A stretch of 64,000 nucleotides of DNA from Chelativorans salis (GCF_025336525.1 NZ_JAOCZP010000003.1:248001-312000), one strand, 5' to 3'; positions 8,774-20,614 are shown, counted from the first letter of the stretch. Notes: generated by a model not told the origin, from the letters alone. Made by a program: numbers and translations.

Positions 8774-9928
8774 TTACAGAGCCGGCAAATCACCGCGCGC
8801 CCATTCCTCCCGCATCTCGTCTGCCCGTTCGCCCAGCCGTCCTGCCTCGACGGCGGTGCGGATGTCGGCCATCAGGCCCTGGTAGTAGGCGAGGTTGTTC
8901 CAGGTGAGCAGCATGGCGCCCAGCGCCTCACCCGACTTCACCAGATGATGCAGATACGCGCGGGAATAGCCGCGCGCGGCGGGGCAGTCGCTCTCCTCGT
9001 CCAGCGGACGCGGATCCTCTGCGTGGCGGGCGTTCTTCAGGTTGATCTTGCCGCGCCTCGTATAGGCAAGGCCGTGGCGACCGGCCCTGGTCGGCATCAC
9101 GCAGTCGAACATGTCGATGCCGCGCGCGACGGACTTCAGGATGTCGTTCGGCGTGCCCACCCCCATAAGGTAGCGCGGCTTTTCCGCCGGCAGCGCCGGG
9201 CACGTCGCCTCCAGCACCTCGAGCATCACCTGCTGCGGCTCGCCGACGGCAAGGCCGCCAACGGCATAGCCCTTCAGCTCCATCGCCGAGAGGGCGGCCG
9301 CCGAGCGCGCGCGAAGATCGGCATCGACGCCGCCCTGAACGATGCCGAACATGGCCTTGTCCGGCTGATCGCCGAACGCCGTCTTGCAGCGCTCCGCCCA
9401 GCGCAACGACAACTCCATCGCCCGCTCGACATCCTCCCGCGGCGCCGGCAGGCGCACGCACTCGTCGAGTTGCATCTGGATGTCGGCATCGAGCAGGCCC
9501 TGGATTTCGATGGAGCGCTCCGGCGACATCTCGTAGACCTGCCCGTCCACATGGGAGCGGAACGTCACGCCCTCCTCCCTGATCTTCCTGAGCGCCGCCA
9601 GCGACATGACCTGGAAGCCGCCCGAATCCGTGAGGATCGGATGCGGCCAGCGGGCGAACTCATGGAGGCCCCCAAGGCGCGCCACCCGCTCCGCACCAGG
9701 CCTGAGCATCAGATGATAGGTGTTGCCGAGGATGATATCGGTGCCAAGCGCGCGTACCTGATCCAGGTACATGGCCTTGACCGTGCCCGCGGTACCGACA
9801 GGCATGAAGGCCGGCGTGCGCACGGTGCCGCGCGGCATGGAAATCTCGCCGCGCCGGGCCTGGCCGTCAGTGGCAAGCACGCGGAATGTGAAGGTGTCGC
9901 TCAACGGTCTTTCCTGAAAAGCAGGCAC
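8774..9928 (-). CDS. tgt: tRNA-guanine(34) transglycosylase
   Basis: Exchanges G34 for preQ1 in tRNAs with GUN anticodons, a step of queuosine synthesis. The catalytic-site stretches ILTDSGGFQ and [13 protein letters not shown] are intact. The zinc site is not: where family members have Cys-x-Cys-x2-Cys before YSRAYLHHL, this protein reads [14 protein letters not shown], so two of three cysteines are Ser and Ala. The open frame starts with GTG at 9928, 28 bp inside queA; a TTG at 9904 just past the queA stop is an alternative. With queA it forms a two-step queuosine pair. Confidence 0.93.
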   Translation of the reverse strand: MPAFQERPLSDTFTFRVLATDGQARRGEISMPRGTVRTPAFMPVGTAGTVKAMYLDQVRALGTDIILGNTYHLMLRPGAERVARLGGLHEFARWPHPILTDSGGFQVMSLAALRKIREEGVTFRSHVDGQVYEMSPERSIEIQGLLDADIQMQLDECVRLPAPREDVERAMELSLRWAERCKTAFGDQPDKAMFGIVQGGVDADLRARSAAALSAMELKGYAVGGLAVGEPQQVMLEVLEATCPALPAEKPRYLMGVGTPNDILKSVARGIDMFDCVMPTRAGRHGLAYTRRGKINLKNARHAEDPRPLDEESDCPAARGYSRAYLHHLVKSGEALGAMLLTWNNLAYYQGLMADIRTAVEAGRLGERADEMREEWARGDLPAL

Positions 9929-10971
9929 GCATCGCCATAGGAGTAGAAACGATAGCCGCGTTCAATGGCGTGGCGGTAGGCTTCTTTCATCGTCTCAAGC
10001 CCGCTGAAGGCCGAGACCAGCATGAAGAGCGTCGAGCGCGGCAGGTGGAAATTGGTCATCAGCACGTCGACCACCCGGAACCGGTAGCCGGGCACAATGA
10101 AGATGTCGGTCTCGCCGGACCAGGCGGCAAGCTCACCGCTCTCCGCTGCCGCGCTTTCAAGAAGCCTGAGCGACGTCGTGCCGACGCAGACGATACGGCC
10201 GCCCCGCGCACGCACGGCATTGAGGGCCTTCGCGGTCCCGGCGTCCACCTCGCCCCATTCGGCGTGCATCCTGTGCGCCCCGGTGTCCTCCGCCTTGACG
10301 GGCAGGAACGTGCCGGCGCCCACATGCAGCGTCACGAAATGGCGCTCGATGCCGGCCGCGTCCAGCGCAGCAAAAAGCTCCGGCGTGAAATGAAGCCCGG
10401 CGGTGGGTGCCGCCACGGCCCCCTCCTCCCGGGCATAGATGGTCTGATAGTCCTTCTGGTCGCGCTCGTCGTCCGGCCGTTTCGAAGCGATGTAGGGCGG
10501 CAGCGGCATATGGCCGGCAGCGGCAATCGTCTCGTCGAGCACGGGGCCGGACATGTCGAAGACGAGCAACACCTCGCCGCCCTCGCCTTTCTCGGCGACT
10601 GTCGCTTCGAGCGTTCCCAGAAAACAGCTCTCGCCGTCATGGCCGAACTGAATGCGCTCGCCCACCGCCACCCGCTTGGCCGGCTTGAGGAACGCCTTCC
10701 AGCGATCGGAGCCGGCACGCATATGCAACGTCGCCTCCACATGCGCCACTGCCTCGCCGCGCCTGCGGATACCTGAGAGCCTGGCCGGGATGACCTTCGT
10801 ATCGTTGAAAACCACCGCGTCGCCTGGCCGCAAAACCTGCGGCAGGTCGCGCACGACGCGGTCTTCCAACCCACCCCCGACCACAAGCAGACGCGCGGAA
10901 TCGCGCGGGCTCACGGGCCTCAGCGCGATTCGCTCTTCCGGCAGTTCGAAGTCGAATTGGTCAACACGCAT
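9901..10971 (-). CDS. queA: S-adenosylmethionine:tRNA ribosyltransferase-isomerase
   Basis: Transfers and isomerises the ribose of AdoMet onto preQ1-modified tRNA to give epoxyqueuosine. The protein is 356 residues, normal for QueA, and opens with [19 protein letters not shown]. Family motifs include [25 protein letters not shown] and [12 protein letters not shown]. The 3' end overlaps the start of tgt, so the two are probably translated together. Upstream lies a short repeat-rich spacer and then ppi genes on the same strand. Confidence 0.96.
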   Translation of the reverse strand: MRVDQFDFELPEERIALRPVSPRDSARLLVVGGGLEDRVVRDLPQVLRPGDAVVFNDTKVIPARLSGIRRRGEAVAHVEATLHMRAGSDRWKAFLKPAKRVAVGERIQFGHDGESCFLGTLEATVAEKGEGGEVLLVFDMSGPVLDETIAAAGHMPLPPYIASKRPDDERDQKDYQTIYAREEGAVAAPTAGLHFTPELFAALDAAGIERHFVTLHVGAGTFLPVKAEDTGAHRMHAEWGEVDAGTAKALNAVRARGGRIVCVGTTSLRLLESAAAESGELAAWSGETDIFIVPGYRFRVVDVLMTNFHLPRSTLFMLVSAFSGLETMKEAYRHAIERGYRFYSYGDACLLFRKDR

Positions 10972-10987
10972 GGATCAGCGAGTGGCG

Positions 10988-11035
10988 AACAGTGAGCAGC
11001 ATAAATCCACCACTCACTATCTCACTACTCTCTAC
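10988..11035. repeat. Short degenerate repeat related to the 7-bp tandem array
   Basis: Between queA and the cyclophilin gene the plus strand reads CAGTGAGCAG, then several CTCACTA/CTCTACT units up to the cyclophilin stop codon. CAGTGAGCAG also begins the tandem array at 6993. The arms AGTGAGCAG and CCACTCACT are complementary in part, suggesting a small imperfect hairpin. Confidence 0.5.
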
Positions 11036-11515
11036 TCACTCCGCAACATCTGCCGCCACCTTCATCGAAACGATCGAATCCGGCTCGCGCACCGGCTCGC
11101 CCCGCTTCAGACCGTCGATGCTCTCCATGCCCTCGATCACCTGGCCCCAGGCCGAGTATTGCCGGTCGAGCCACGGCGCCCGGTCGAAGCAGATGAAGAA
11201 CTGCGAATTGGCCGAGTTCGGGTTCTGCGACCGCGCCATGGAACAGGTGCCGCGCTCATGCGCCGTGTTGGAGAACTCGGCCTTCAGGTCCGGCTTTTCG
11301 GAGCCGCCCATGCCGGTGCCCGTCGGGTCACCCGTCTGCGCCATGAAGCCGTCAATGACGCGGTGGAAGACAATGCCGTCGTAAAAGCCCTCGCGCGTCA
11401 GTTCCTTGATACGCTCCACATGGGCCGGCGCCACCTCAGGCAGGAGCTCAATCACCACCCTGCCCTTGGTGGTTTCCATGACGATCGTGTTTTCCGGGTC
11501 TTTGCTCTCGGCCAT
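11036..11515 (-). CDS. ppiB: Cytoplasmic cyclophilin-type peptidyl-prolyl isomerase
   Basis: Accelerates cis-trans isomerisation of prolyl bonds. The 159-residue protein has a complete cyclophilin fold with FHRVIDGFMAQTGDPTGTG, GTCSMARSQNPNSANSQFF and WGQVIEGM. There is no signal peptide, so it should be cytoplasmic. It is paired with a second, exported cyclophilin 20 bp upstream, an arrangement common in rhizobia and reflecting an old duplication. Confidence 0.95.
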   Translation of the reverse strand: MAESKDPENTIVMETTKGRVVIELLPEVAPAHVERIKELTREGFYDGIVFHRVIDGFMAQTGDPTGTGMGGSEKPDLKAEFSNTAHERGTCSMARSQNPNSANSQFFICFDRAPWLDRQYSAWGQVIEGMESIDGLKRGEPVREPDSIVSMKVAADVAE

Positions 11516-11535
11516 CGGAGAAATTCCTTCCTTTT

Positions 11536-12117
11536 CTATTCGTCGGCGGCGATGGTGACGCGCACCATGCGGTCGGGGTCGACGACAGAGCCATTGGCGG
11601 CCTGATCGCCCTTCTTGATTTGGTCGATATGTTCCATGCCGGATTCCACCTGGCCGACGACGGTGTAGCTGCCGTTCAGGTGCGGCGCCGGCGCGAACAT
11701 GATGAAGAACTGGGAGTTGGCCGAGTTCGGGTTCTGCGACCGCGCCATCCCCACCGTGCCGCGCTCGAAGGGCGCGTCGGAGAATTCGGCCGGCAAATCG
11801 GGCAGCTCCGAACCGCCGGTGCCGGCGCGCTGCGGATCAAAACCGTCCTCCATGTCGCCGAACTCCACATCGCCAGTCTGCGCCATGAAGCCGTCGATCA
11901 CCCGGTGGAAGGCGACGTTGTCATAGGCGCCTTCGCGCGCCAGCGTCTTGATGCGCTCGACGTGCTGAGGGGCAAGGTCCGGGCGCAGTGCTATCTCCAC
12001 CGTGCCGCTGTCGAGCTCGATGACGAGCGTATCTTCCGGCTCCGCCGCCAAAGCGGGGCCGGCGAAGGCAAGGCCGGCGGCGAGGCAAAGAGGTGCTGCG
12101 AAGGAAAGAAGGCGCAT
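11536..12117 (-). CDS. Exported cyclophilin-type peptidyl-prolyl isomerase
   Basis: Second cyclophilin, 193 residues, with an N-terminal signal peptide (MRLLSFAAPLCLAAGLAFA ending near AFAGPALAA), so it acts in the periplasm. The core motifs FHRVIDGFMAQTGDVEFGD and GTVGMARSQNPNSANSQFF closely match the neighbouring cytoplasmic copy but with a short insertion (DMEDGFDPQRAG). It probably assists folding of envelope proteins. Cotranscription with coaD and the downstream cyclophilin is likely. Confidence 0.93.
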   Translation of the reverse strand: MRLLSFAAPLCLAAGLAFAGPALAAEPEDTLVIELDSGTVEIALRPDLAPQHVERIKTLAREGAYDNVAFHRVIDGFMAQTGDVEFGDMEDGFDPQRAGTGGSELPDLPAEFSDAPFERGTVGMARSQNPNSANSQFFIMFAPAPHLNGSYTVVGQVESGMEHIDQIKKGDQAANGSVVDPDRMVRVTIAADE

Positions 12118-12143
12118 GACGATAATCTCCTGGATTTTCCCGC

Positions 12144-12644
12144 TCAGGCGGCGAACTTGGCTTTCAGCGCGCGAGCGACGACGGCCGGCACGAAAGGCGT
12201 GATGTCGCCACCCATCGATGCGATCTGGCGCACGAGTGTGGCGGTAATGGTGCGCACGGACGGGCTTGCCGGCAGGAACACCGTTTGCAGGTCCGGGGCC
12301 ATGGTCTCGTTCATGCCGGCCATCTGCATCTCGTAGTCGAGATCGGTACCGTCGCGCAGGCCCCGGATCATGATGGAGGCGCCGTGGGCGCGCGCGGCGT
12401 CGACGACGAGATTGTCGAAAGCGACCACCTCGATGCGCCCCCCGTTCCCGTCAAGTTCATCCTCCGCAGCACGCTTGATGAGCGTGGCGCGCTCCTCATA
12501 GGAAAAGAGCGGAGTCTTGCCCGGATGCAGGCCGATGCCGAGGACGACCGTATCGGCCACCGTGAGCGCACCCTTGAGGACGTCCAGATGGCCGTTGGTC
12601 AGCGGATCGAAGGAGCCAGCATAGAAGGCGGTGCGTGTGGTCAT
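12144..12644 (-). CDS. coaD: Phosphopantetheine adenylyltransferase
   Basis: Makes dephospho-CoA from 4'-phosphopantetheine and ATP, the fourth step of CoA synthesis. The nucleotidyltransferase motif [17 protein letters not shown] is at the very N-terminus, and [19 protein letters not shown] is the expected substrate-binding stretch. The ATG at 12644 gives 166 residues, the usual size; the longer frame adds an unconserved leader. It precedes the exported cyclophilin by 26 bp. Confidence 0.95.
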   Translation of the reverse strand: MTTRTAFYAGSFDPLTNGHLDVLKGALTVADTVVLGIGLHPGKTPLFSYEERATLIKRAAEDELDGNGGRIEVVAFDNLVVDAARAHGASIMIRGLRDGTDLDYEMQMAGMNETMAPDLQTVFLPASPSVRTITATLVRQIASMGGDITPFVPAVVARALKAKFAA

Positions 12645-12695
12645 GAGCGAGCTTCTAACCCGCCTTTCCGGCAATGGCAATTCGCCCCAGTGCCC

Positions 12696-13310
12696 TCACC
12701 GCCGCGACAGCGCCAGCCACAGCCCACCACCGATGAGGCAGGTGCCGGAGATGCGCTCGACAAGCTTCACGCGCGCCCTCGTCAGTCGCGCGCCCGCCCC
12801 GCTGGCAGCCAAGGCGTAAAGCGAATCACACACCGTCGCCACCGCCATAAAGACTGTGCCGAGAACCACGGTCTGCCACACCGGGTTGCCCGCCGGATTG
12901 ACGAATTGCGGGATGAAGGCGCCGAAGAAGAGCAGCGCCTTGGGGTTCGACCAGATGACGACGAAGCCTTGCAGAACAAAGGAACGACCTGCCGCCGGCA
13001 CCTGCTCCGCTGCCCCGAGCGAGCCGTCCGAGCGCCACATGCGGATGCCGAGCCAAATGAGATAAGCCGCGCCGATCAGACGCAGGACCTCAAAGATGTT
13101 GCCCATGGCACCGACGACCGCCGCCAGACCGAAGGCCAGCACGGCGATCATGAGCACGAGGCCAATCTGCGTGCCGAGCACGTTGAGCAACCCGGCGCGT
13201 GCACCATGGCGCAATGAGTTGGCGATGATGACCGTCACCGAAGGCCCCGGCACGATCACGATGACGAAGCAGGCGACGAAATAGGAGATGAGAGCTGCGT
13301 AGTCCGGCAT
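12696..13310 (-). CDS. LysE/RhtB-family amino-acid exporter
   Basis: Integral inner-membrane protein of 204 residues with about six hydrophobic segments. The LysE/RhtB signature appears as VPGPSVTVIIANSLRHGARAG near the N-terminus, followed by AAYLIWLGIRMWRS and SNPKALLFFGAFIPQF. The start MPDYAALISYF at 13310 is chosen because homology begins there. Family members export amino acids or related metabolites; the substrate cannot be read from sequence. Confidence 0.9.
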   Translation of the reverse strand: MPDYAALISYFVACFVIVIVPGPSVTVIIANSLRHGARAGLLNVLGTQIGLVLMIAVLAFGLAAVVGAMGNIFEVLRLIGAAYLIWLGIRMWRSDGSLGAAEQVPAAGRSFVLQGFVVIWSNPKALLFFGAFIPQFVNPAGNPVWQTVVLGTVFMAVATVCDSLYALAASGAGARLTRARVKLVERISGTCLIGGGLWLALSRR

Positions 13311-13549
13311 GGGGTAATCCTCGCTATGTGTGAACGAAGCCACAGACGGACAGCGAAGGCAAGGTGCAGTTTAGGCCCCTCGGGACCCGGCATCTCCACG
13401 GGTAATTCTCGCCACCCCTAGATGAACGGAACCTAAATGGAACATTCAGCACCCGTTCCCGCCGCGTCTGCGACTATGGCTGCAGTTGGGGCGGTCGTGG
13501 CGGAACCGAAACGAGCCATCGCCCGTTACAGTGCCAAGGAGGCAGACCG

Positions 13550-13684
13550 ATGCTGATCTTTACGCTCGCAGCCGCAATGACCCTTGCCATGCTGATCGCC
13601 ACCGCGTTCGCTCTTCATCAGGAAGCACAGCGCGTAAGGCTGGAGAACAGGACGCGCAACGAGCGCTTCCCCTACCGCCGCTAG
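13550..13684 (+). CDS. 44-residue single-span membrane peptide
   Basis: Small open frame with a strong ribosome-binding site (AAGGAGG, seven bases before the ATG). The product begins MLIFTLAAAMTLAMLIATAF, one transmembrane helix, then a short basic tail rich in Arg and Gln ending RFPYRR. It stands alone on the plus strand between the LysE gene and gyrA, both read the other way. I do not recognise a family. The RBS quality and clean hydrophobic-then-basic pattern argue that it is translated. Confidence 0.6.
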   Translation: MLIFTLAAAMTLAMLIATAFALHQEAQRVRLENRTRNERFPYRR

Positions 13685-13710
13685 CCTCGCTACGCCCGGT
13701 CAGAGATTGG

Positions 13711-13822
13711 GCGTTATCCCGGAAGCCGAAAGCCCGTAGGCAAAGACTGTCCGGGATCCATTCCGGAGCATCGACGTCGCGGAATGGATCCCGGCCCTCT
13801 CTTCGTTCGGCCGGGATGACGG
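13711..13822. repeat. ~110-bp palindromic dispersed repeat (copy A)
   Basis: Nested inverted repeat: inner perfect 15-bp arms CCGGGATCCATTCCG (13751-13765) and CGGAATGGATCCCGG (13780-13794), outer arms GTTATCCCGGAAGCCGAA and TTCGGCCGGGATGAC. It shares arms with the element at 38905-39022 and lies at the 3' side of gyrA. Confidence 0.8.
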
Positions 13823-13839
13823 CAGTTGGAGCGCCCGCT

Positions 13840-16635
<2,796 letters not shown>

Positions 16636-16945
16636 ATCAGGTCACATTCAGCTATGAGAATCATTCTTTCCTTATATAGGAAGCAGCGTCGATTCTCCAA
16701 CGGGAACAGGCGATATTCACGGGGGAAATGGCGCGAAATTTCAAGAAGATAGCGCTTTCGTTCGCAGGTGCGGCATGAGCGGTCCCGGAACGGCCACATT
16801 TGGCGGCGCCGGGGGTGAAGAGAACCCGGACGGAGATGCAGGCGTCCCTTGGGCCCTCTCTCTCCTGTCACCAACAAGGATTCCGGCGCGCGATGTGCCA
16901 CTATTCGGAGCCGATTCGGCCAGTGCCGGCCACAAGGGGAACGCC
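16636..16945. other. Divergent gyrA-marC spacer, no gene seen
   Basis: The 310-bp gap should hold the promoters of both genes. A near-perfect palindrome TTCCTTATATAGGAA lies at 16670-16684, close to gyrA. A 16-codon frame at 16729 (MARNFKKIALSFAGAA) is too short to support. Nothing else stands out. Confidence 0.5.
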
Positions 16946-17578
16946 ATGCCGCCTTTCGACGCGCTGCTGAACGCCTTCATCACACTCTTGGTGACGGTGG
17001 ACCCGGCCGGCCTGGCACCCCTCTTCCTGGCCGTGACAGCGGGCATGAATCGCTCCGAGCGCAACCAGGTTGCCGTGCGCGCCAGCCTCATTGCGCTCGG
17101 CACTCTCATGCTTTTCGCCGTCGCCGGCAGCGTCATCCTGACGGCGCTCGGCATCACGCTGCCGGCATTCCGCGTCGCCGGCGGCTTGCTCTTGTTCTAC
17201 ATCGCCTTCGAAATGATCTTCGAGCGCCGCCACGAGCGGCACGAGAAAAGCGCACAACGGGCCATCACGCGCGACATGATCCACAACATCGCCGCCTTTC
17301 CGCTGGCGATCCCGCTGATAGCCGGGCCGGGCGCCATCTCGGCGTCGGTGCTTCTGTCGGGCAGCTTCGCCGGCCCGCTGGGACAGGCGGCGCTGGCGGT
17401 CATCCTCATCTTGGTGATCGCCATCACCTACGCCGTCTTCGTACTCGCCGAGCGCATCGACGGCTTTCTGGGCGAGACCGGCCGCTCGATCCTCACCCGC
17501 CTGCTCGGCGTGCTCCTGGCGGCACTGGCCGTGCAGTTCGTCTCCGACGGCGCAAAGGCGCTCTTCGCCGCCGGCTAG
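16946..17578 (+). CDS. MarC-family integral membrane protein
   Basis: Membrane protein of 210 residues with about six hydrophobic segments and the MarC stretches LVTVDPAGLAPLFLAVTAGM, FRVAGGLLLFYIAFEMIF and AFPLAIPLIAGPGAISA. The ATG at 16946 follows AAGGGGA at good spacing; the open frame extends 171 bases further up but without homology. Despite the name, MarC proteins are not part of the multiple antibiotic resistance response and their function is unknown. Confidence 0.9.
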   Translation: MPPFDALLNAFITLLVTVDPAGLAPLFLAVTAGMNRSERNQVAVRASLIALGTLMLFAVAGSVILTALGITLPAFRVAGGLLLFYIAFEMIFERRHERHEKSAQRAITRDMIHNIAAFPLAIPLIAGPGAISASVLLSGSFAGPLGQAALAVILILVIAITYAVFVLAERIDGFLGETGRSILTRLLGVLLAALAVQFVSDGAKALFAAG

Positions 17579-17628
17579 GATTGTCAGCCGAGAGCGGCGG
17601 ACCGGCTAGGCCCGCCGCCTTACGGCTT

Positions 17629-18024
17629 TTACTGGCTTGCCTGGCCGATCGCGTCGGTCAGCCGCTGCGCCAGATCGGGGTCGGCTTGCGCCGACTGGAT
17701 GATCTGGTTGTACTCGTCGACCGAGATGCCGTCGGTCTCCTCAACGGCCTGCAAGATCTTCTCACCAGCCTCGCTCTGAATCTGCTGCTGCCGCTCGGCA
17801 TCGTCGCCGGCTTCCTGCAGTTGCTGCGTGTATTGCTGCTTGAGGTTCTCGACCTCGAGAAAGGCAACGGCGAAGGACTGCAGCTTCTCCTCGGTGACTG
17901 CGGGCGCCTCCATCGTCGGTTCGGAGGGCTGGTTGGCCTCCTGGGCCAACGCGTGGGGTGCGAAGGCAACACCAGCCGACAGGCATGCCGCCATGAGCAA
18001 TTTTTTCGAACCGTTTGAGATCAT
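17629..18024 (-). CDS. Secreted DUF4168 protein
   Basis: Small exported protein of 131 residues with a clear signal peptide (LLMAACLSAGVAFAPHALAQ) and a Gln/Glu-rich helical body. The segment from LQSFAVAFLEVENL to the end (IIQSAQADPDLAQRLTDAIG) matches the DUF4168 pattern. The function is unknown; members are periplasmic and often stress-linked. It is a single gene converging on marC. Confidence 0.75.
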   Translation of the reverse strand: MISNGSKKLLMAACLSAGVAFAPHALAQEANQPSEPTMEAPAVTEEKLQSFAVAFLEVENLKQQYTQQLQEAGDDAERQQQIQSEAGEKILQAVEETDGISVDEYNQIIQSAQADPDLAQRLTDAIGQASQ

Positions 18025-18329
18025 CGATTCTTGATCCTTTTCGACTTCTTCTTCCGGCGGACTGAGCGTATCCCAAACCGCACGCCGTCAGCCCGGCGGT
18101 CTCGCCAGTCTACGGCATGACCCAACATGGCGTAGCGATGTGGCGGAAGAAACGCCGCTCGCCCGCACATCGCATCATTTCCGCTTAATCCGGGAAAGAA
18201 ATCCTGACCGCAGGCGGGGTTGCCATGCCCGATTACAGACATGATTGCCGGCCAGGAAGCGCGTCGGCCAATCCCGGCCGGGGGTGCAAAAATGCCCTAA
18301 AGGCATCGGCCTCAAGTCTTGGAGCGCCC
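18025..18329. other. Gene-free spacer upstream of the DUF4168 gene
   Basis: The 305 bp contain no convincing coding frame. A short hairpin (ATGCC-CTAAA-GGCAT near 18289) lies close to the end of the next gene and could aid its termination. Otherwise I see nothing specific. Confidence 0.4.
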
Positions 18330-18824
18330 TTATGTGCCCGAACTCGCTGCGCTCAAGGATGCCAACGGTGTCATGAGACGCAGGCGCGGCGGGGAGTCCA
18401 GATCGAGCCCGGCGGGGTATTCCTCGCGATGGTGCAGAATATCTGTGACGCGCCGAAACTCGTTCTCCTCGATCCAGGCGAACATGCGCTCATAGTGGGC
18501 GAAAACGTCGCCGTCTGTAGCCTCATGCCAGGCAGTGGCAAAGCGCATCTCAGGGAAAGAGAACGCCTGCAGCCCTTCGGCCTCCCCCTGCCCGGAAAGT
18601 TCCGGCGGCAGGGCCACCAGGTAGCGGAAGCCGCCCGGTATGTTGTTCCAGGAGATGCCGACAAGGCCGGCGGCATCGCTGCGCCCGGCCGCAAGGCGGT
18701 TGCGCCGACGCTCCATGTCGGCGACGACCGTCTTCACATGCCCGGCGGCGGCCCCCTCGAAGCTGCCTTCCCAGACCTTACCGAACAGCGTCTGCGCCTC
18801 ACGCGTCTTCACCTCAAATGCCAT
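18330..18824 (-). CDS. GyrI-like/effector-binding domain protein
   Basis: Soluble 164-residue protein. The pattern of a short N-terminal strand (FEVKTREAQTLFGKVWEG), then GLVGISWNNIPGGFRYLVAL, then an aromatic-rich C-terminal part (HYERMFAWIEENEFRR) resembles stand-alone GyrI-like or AraC effector-binding domains, which bind small hydrophobic ligands. No DNA-binding domain is present. The match is by eye and moderate; a general conserved hypothetical protein is the alternative. Confidence 0.55.
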   Translation of the reverse strand: MAFEVKTREAQTLFGKVWEGSFEGAAAGHVKTVVADMERRRNRLAAGRSDAAGLVGISWNNIPGGFRYLVALPPELSGQGEAEGLQAFSFPEMRFATAWHEATDGDVFAHYERMFAWIEENEFRRVTDILHHREEYPAGLDLDSPPRLRLMTPLASLSAASSGT

Positions 18825-18873
18825 TGAGCGCCCTCCTCCCTTCGGTCCGCATAACGTGGTGCATTCGCCACCG

Positions 18874-19269
18874 TCACCTGTCCGGCAGCGCCAGCCTTAC
18901 CTCATTCCCGCCATGGCCATGGACGGAATCGCGGGCGCGGACGACGACATGCGTCACACCGGCGGGCACGGTAATGCCGCCAAGGCTGCGGGTAAAAGGC
19001 TGCTCGTCCACGTGCGGATGCGCAAGGACGCGGGTGGCGAGCACGGTCCCGTCCTCGCTCAACACCTCCCAACGGTCGGCATAATGGTCCCAACCCTCGT
19101 CCGCATGGGCAACGGTGACGTCGAAGCGGTAAGTGCCGTCCGCCTCCCGGCTGACATCCACGGCCTCCACATCGACCTCGCCGGCCAGCGACATTGCGGC
19201 GGAAAGAGACAGAATAGCGGCGCAAGCAACCGCCCGCGCCAAAGCCCGTCCACGCGGCGTAACCGCCAT
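18874..19269 (-). CDS. Conserved hypothetical exported protein
   Basis: Protein of 131 residues starting MAVTPRGRALARAVACAAIL, a signal peptide with probable cleavage after SLAG. The longer frame to 19335 would bury the signal peptide, so the ATG at 19269 is preferred. The mature part is beta-rich with Asp, His and Val (DVTVAHADEGWDHYADRWEV, RARDSVHGHGG). It reads like a small periplasmic beta-sandwich. I do not recognise a family. Confidence 0.6.
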   Translation of the reverse strand: MAVTPRGRALARAVACAAILSLSAAMSLAGEVDVEAVDVSREADGTYRFDVTVAHADEGWDHYADRWEVLSEDGTVLATRVLAHPHVDEQPFTRSLGGITVPAGVTHVVVRARDSVHGHGGNEVRLALPDR

Positions 19270-19340
19270 CGCCCCCCGGCTTCCGTCCGCGAGGCCTTGG
19301 CTTCCCGGCCCGTCGAAGGGAATGAAAGAGGCCATCGGTC

Positions 19341-19826
19341 CTAGAATGGAATCTCGTCGTCCAGGTCGCGCGAATAGCCACCGCCGCCGCCGGTATTCTC
19401 GGCCGGTCCCGACTGGCCGAAGTCGGAGCCGCGCCCGCCGCCGCTATAGCCCACCTGCCCTTCGCCGCCCTGCCCGCGCGAATCCAGCATCTGCAGTTCG
19501 CCGCGGAACTTTTGCAGCACGACCTCAGTCGTATACCGGTCCTGGCCACTCTGATCGGTCCATTTGCGCGTCTGAAGCTGGCCCTCGATATAGACCTTCA
19601 TGCCCTTCTTCAGATACTGCTCGGCCACCTTGGCGAGGTTGTCGTTAAAGATGACGACGTTATGCCACTCGGTGCGCTCGCGCCGCTCGCCCGAGCCGCG
19701 GTCGCGCCATGACTCGGAGGTGGCAATCCGCATATTGACCACCGGATCTCCGGAATTGAGCCGCCGGATCTCCGGATCGGCTCCCAGATTGCCCACCAAA
19801 ATGACCTTGTTCACGCTGCCCGCCAT
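19341..19826 (-). CDS. ssb: Single-stranded DNA-binding protein
   Basis: Binds single-stranded DNA during replication, recombination and repair. The OB-fold spans about residues 1-110 ([38 protein letters not shown]), followed by a Gly-rich flexible linker and the acidic tip DLDDEIPF that recruits partner proteins. The ATG at 19826 begins MAGSVNKV, the usual start; 161 residues is normal. A LexA-type box lies about 170 bp upstream and it is divergent from uvrA, the classical SOS arrangement. Confidence 0.97.
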   Translation of the reverse strand: MAGSVNKVILVGNLGADPEIRRLNSGDPVVNMRIATSESWRDRGSGERRERTEWHNVVIFNDNLAKVAEQYLKKGMKVYIEGQLQTRKWTDQSGQDRYTTEVVLQKFRGELQMLDSRGQGGEGQVGYSGGGRGSDFGQSGPAENTGGGGGYSRDLDDEIPF

Positions 19827-19992
19827 GGCATCACTCCACTCGTCCGAAATTACGCGTCCCGAAAGGCCCGCCGCCTGCTGCGCTGCAGGTAAAGCCGGCA
19901 ACTCCCGTCAGAGCCATCGCGACCTTATCCGATCCGCCGCACACATGCTCGCCCCAATCGGCGGGGCGTCCATCCGTCCACAACACAGTTTT

Positions 19993-20007
19993 GTTCTCTT
20001 TTTGTTC
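19993..20007. promoter_or_regulatory. LexA (SOS) box of ssb
   Basis: Exact GTTC-N7-GTTC (GTTCTCTTTTTGTTC), the direct-repeat operator known for alphaproteobacterial LexA. It lies in the ssb upstream region, so damage induction of ssb is likely. Confidence 0.75.
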
Positions 20008-20599
20008 ATAACGCGAGTTTCACGTCGCCGCAAGGTGTTTCGACGTTTTCCCGGCGATCCGCCGCATCGCAAAAGGGGACCAAACAGGGAAAGGCCCCGC
20101 CGCCACTCATCTCGGGCGCGCAGGGGCCGCTTCCATTCATTCGTGCCGGGAGTGTTTTACCGGCGTTGGTAAGGACGCGCGACATCACTCGCGTTCGTCC
20201 AGCATATGATGATTATCGATGTCATGTCAGCAGCCGTCTGGGGATCTGCCGCGTGCGCCGTCGGGCGCAGGCTACGGCTTCCGTTCAACGCCGTTCCGAA
20301 CGCTTTCCGCCTCCGGAGCCGGGCGTGGCAAGCCTCTCAGCCCAAGGTCGGCTGTGGCTCCACGCTTTCGGTGGAGCCCGTTGGACAGTCGGGTGGAGTC
20401 ATGCCTCCCTCCTGGTTTCGTTGCTCCTGATCTCACCGTCCATACGCCAGCGCCAGGTTTGCCCCGACACCCCGTCTTGGCCAGCGGATAAAGACGACTT
20501 TGCGCCCACATAAGCCAGCCGTCAAGGCTTGCCGCCGCCGCGGCGTGAATTGTGATCGGCGCAACGCCCCCACAGCCGACAGGAAGATGTCAGGATACC

Positions 20600-20614
20600 G
20601 TTCGTTCTTTGTTC
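20600..20614. promoter_or_regulatory. LexA (SOS) box of uvrA
   Basis: Exact GTTC-N7-GTTC (GTTCGTTCTTTGTTC), about 170 bp before the uvrA start. uvrA is a known LexA target in this class, which supports the call. Confidence 0.78.

Noticed and set aside
16640-16665. Fur/RirA-like box (ATGAGAATCATTCT) before gyrA
   Set aside because: Matches only half of a Fur-type site, and gyrA is not an expected iron target; likely chance.
20219-20491. 90-codon frame in the ssb-uvrA spacer
   Set aside because: Three frames on both strands are open here, none with an RBS or family feature, so coding potential is not supported.
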